From assembly GCA_021810735.1 (NCBI GenBank), contig JAJZIF010000159.1, positions 1 to 7,925 of the forward strand: DNA of 7,925 bases. The letters are read 5' to 3'. The translations under genes and the position numbers were made by a program. The stretch comes from Acidobacteriota bacterium (GTDB lineage: Bacteria > Acidobacteriota > Terriglobia > Terriglobales > Acidobacteriaceae). This document shows, piece by piece, positions 6,970-7,925 of the stretch (position 1 is the first letter of the stretch; each line of letters begins with the position of its first letter). The notes beneath the pieces are model-generated. The model saw only the letters and a program-made list of their open reading frames with translations. It made no database searches and was not told the origin of the DNA.

Positions 6970-7925
6970 ATGGACACGTATCAGGTTTGTCCGAAGCACC
7001 CCACATGCGTACCGTGTGGCATCACACATGCTTCCAAGTGTGATCCCGAGAGCAAAGATAGACTAACTCAAATCGTAAGGTGCCGACACAAGCTCAGAAT
7101 GGCGCTTTGGATGACACTGCTCGCGTTCCTTTGCATTGCTGGATCACGTACAGCCACTGCAGCACCTCCAAAACCTGCAGGCACGGTGGCGGCTTGTCCG
7201 TGGCTGAATCCGCACCTGCCGATAGCGAAACGGGTTGCGATGCTGATGAAGAGGATGACAGTCGCGCAGAAGATCAGCATGGTGGCCGGCCACGGCACCA
7301 AGCCGTACGTGGGTAATACACCGGCGATTCCATCGCTGTGCATCCCGTCGATTGGCCTGGAGGATGGCCCGAATGGTGTCGGGGACGGGATGAAGGATGT
7401 CACCAACCTACCGGCGGGTACGGCTGTTTCCGCGACGTTTTCGCGGAAGCTCGCGTTTGAGTATGGACGGGTGATCGGGGCCGAGCAGGCCGCCAAGGGG
7501 TCGGCCGTGGATCTGGGGCCGACAGTGAATATCGATCGAGATCCGCGCTGGGGCCGGGAGTTCGAGAGTCTGTCGGAAGATCCGACGCTGGCGGCGGACA
7601 TTGCGGTGGCAGAAATCAGAGGCATTCAGAGCACGGGGACGATGGCTCAGGTGAAGCACTTCGACGCCTACAATCAGGAGACCAATCGCAACACGCCGGA
7701 AGACAATGTGAGCGTTTCCCGGCGTGCGCTGCACGAGCTATATATGCCAGCATTTCGCGCGGCGATCCGCAGGGCGAAGGTTGGCTCGATCATGTGCGCG
7801 TATTCGACGGTGAACGGCTACTACAGCTGCGAGAACCATTACCTGCTGACGGATGTGCTGCGCGACGAGTGGAATTTCGACGGGTTCAACACGTCGGACT
7901 GGGGCGCGGTGCACAGCGTTTCGGC
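6970..7925 (+). CDS. Glycoside hydrolase family 3 (beta-glucosidase-like), N-terminal part
   Basis: From the ATG at 6970, 318 complete codons run off the right edge. This is the N-terminal barrel of a retaining family 3 exo-glycosidase, with canonical marks: LEDGPNGV (130-137), LPAGTAVSATF (147-157), LGPTVNIDRDPRWGREFESLSEDP (from 182), VKHF (228-231) with the substrate-binding Lys-His pair, and FNTSDWGA (306-313), where Asp310 is the expected catalytic nucleophile. The C-terminal domain with the acid/base is outside the window. MALWMTLLAFLCIAG (44-58) plus TATAAPP (61-67) forms a signal peptide, so the enzyme is exported. Met44 (7099) is a plausible alternative start: residues 1-43 are Cys-rich, unlike any family 3 region I know, and come from lower-GC DNA than the body, but only 6970 has a fair ribosome binding site. 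The gene follows the sulfatase on the same strand and is only distantly similar to the hydrolase at the left edge. Confidence 0.92.
   Translation, partial: MDTYQVCPKHPTCVPCGITHASKCDPESKDRLTQIVRCRHKLRMALWMTLLAFLCIAGSRTATAAPPKPAGTVAACPWLNPHLPIAKRVAMLMKRMTVAQKISMVAGHGTKPYVGNTPAIPSLCIPSIGLEDGPNGVGDGMKDVTNLPAGTAVSATFSRKLAFEYGRVIGAEQAAKGSAVDLGPTVNIDRDPRWGREFESLSEDPTLAADIAVAEIRGIQSTGTMAQVKHFDAYNQETNRNTPEDNVSVSRRALHELYMPAFRAAIRRAKVGSIMCAYSTVNGYYSCENHYLLTDVLRDEWNFDGFNTSDWGAVHSVS
7014..7044 (+). repeat. Competing inverted repeats in the leader of the second hydrolase
   Basis: ATCACAC (7021-7027) pairs perfectly with GTGTGAT (7038-7044) across ten bases. CACAC within it (7023-7027) can instead pair with GTGTG (7014-7018) across four bases. 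The two hairpins exclude each other. They lie between the two possible starts of the hydrolase, so they would be coding if the start is 6970 or untranslated leader if it is 7099. Any regulatory role is inferred. Confidence 0.4.

Noticed and set aside
7021..7044. CRP-like site in ATCACAC-N10-GTGTGAT
   Set aside because: The half-sites are in the opposite order to the TGTGA-N6-TCACA consensus and the spacing is wrong.
7068..7625. 185-codon minus-strand frame opposite the second hydrolase
   Set aside because: It is antisense to a hydrolase with intact catalytic motifs and results from the GC-rich codon bias on the plus strand.

Overview
The window looks like a carbohydrate-scavenging locus from a soil-type acidobacterium (Acidobacteriota, probably class Terriglobia). 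The main clue is a roughly 1,290-residue TonB-dependent receptor of the Oar-like type, with a carboxypeptidase-regulatory-like domain, a plug carrying a LALNGRD...LLKILPGV signature and a C-terminal Phe. This type is greatly expanded in that phylum. There is no SusD-like partner, which argues against Bacteroidota. The phylum assignment is inferred from gene type only.

Layout: four protein genes in two divergent pairs. On the minus strand are the receptor (4681 to 812) and, after a hairpin terminator, the N-terminal part of a secreted glycoside hydrolase family 3 enzyme (657 to 1, cut by the left edge). On the plus strand are a Tat-exported, formylglycine-type sulfatase (5136 to 6812) and a second family 3 glycoside hydrolase (6970 onward, cut by the right edge just after its catalytic Asp). 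A 454-base divergent intergenic region (4682-5135) separates the pairs. It holds both ribosome binding sites, a bulged palindrome and possible promoter boxes. No RNA genes, mobile elements, CRISPR arrays or attachment sites were seen.

How the genes may work together (inference): the two hydrolases would release sugars from glycosides or oligosaccharides in the periplasm or at the surface, the sulfatase would remove sulfate esters that block hydrolysis, and the receptor would import the ligand across the outer membrane. This resembles a SusD-less polysaccharide utilisation locus for a possibly sulfated glycan. The substrate cannot be read from the sequence.

Points deserving a second look are the unusual active-site residues of the sulfatase and the first hydrolase, the uncertain start of the second hydrolase (a low-GC, Cys-rich leader with competing hairpins before a GC-rich body), and the palindrome between the divergent pairs. 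I did not see a clearly new type of biological system.
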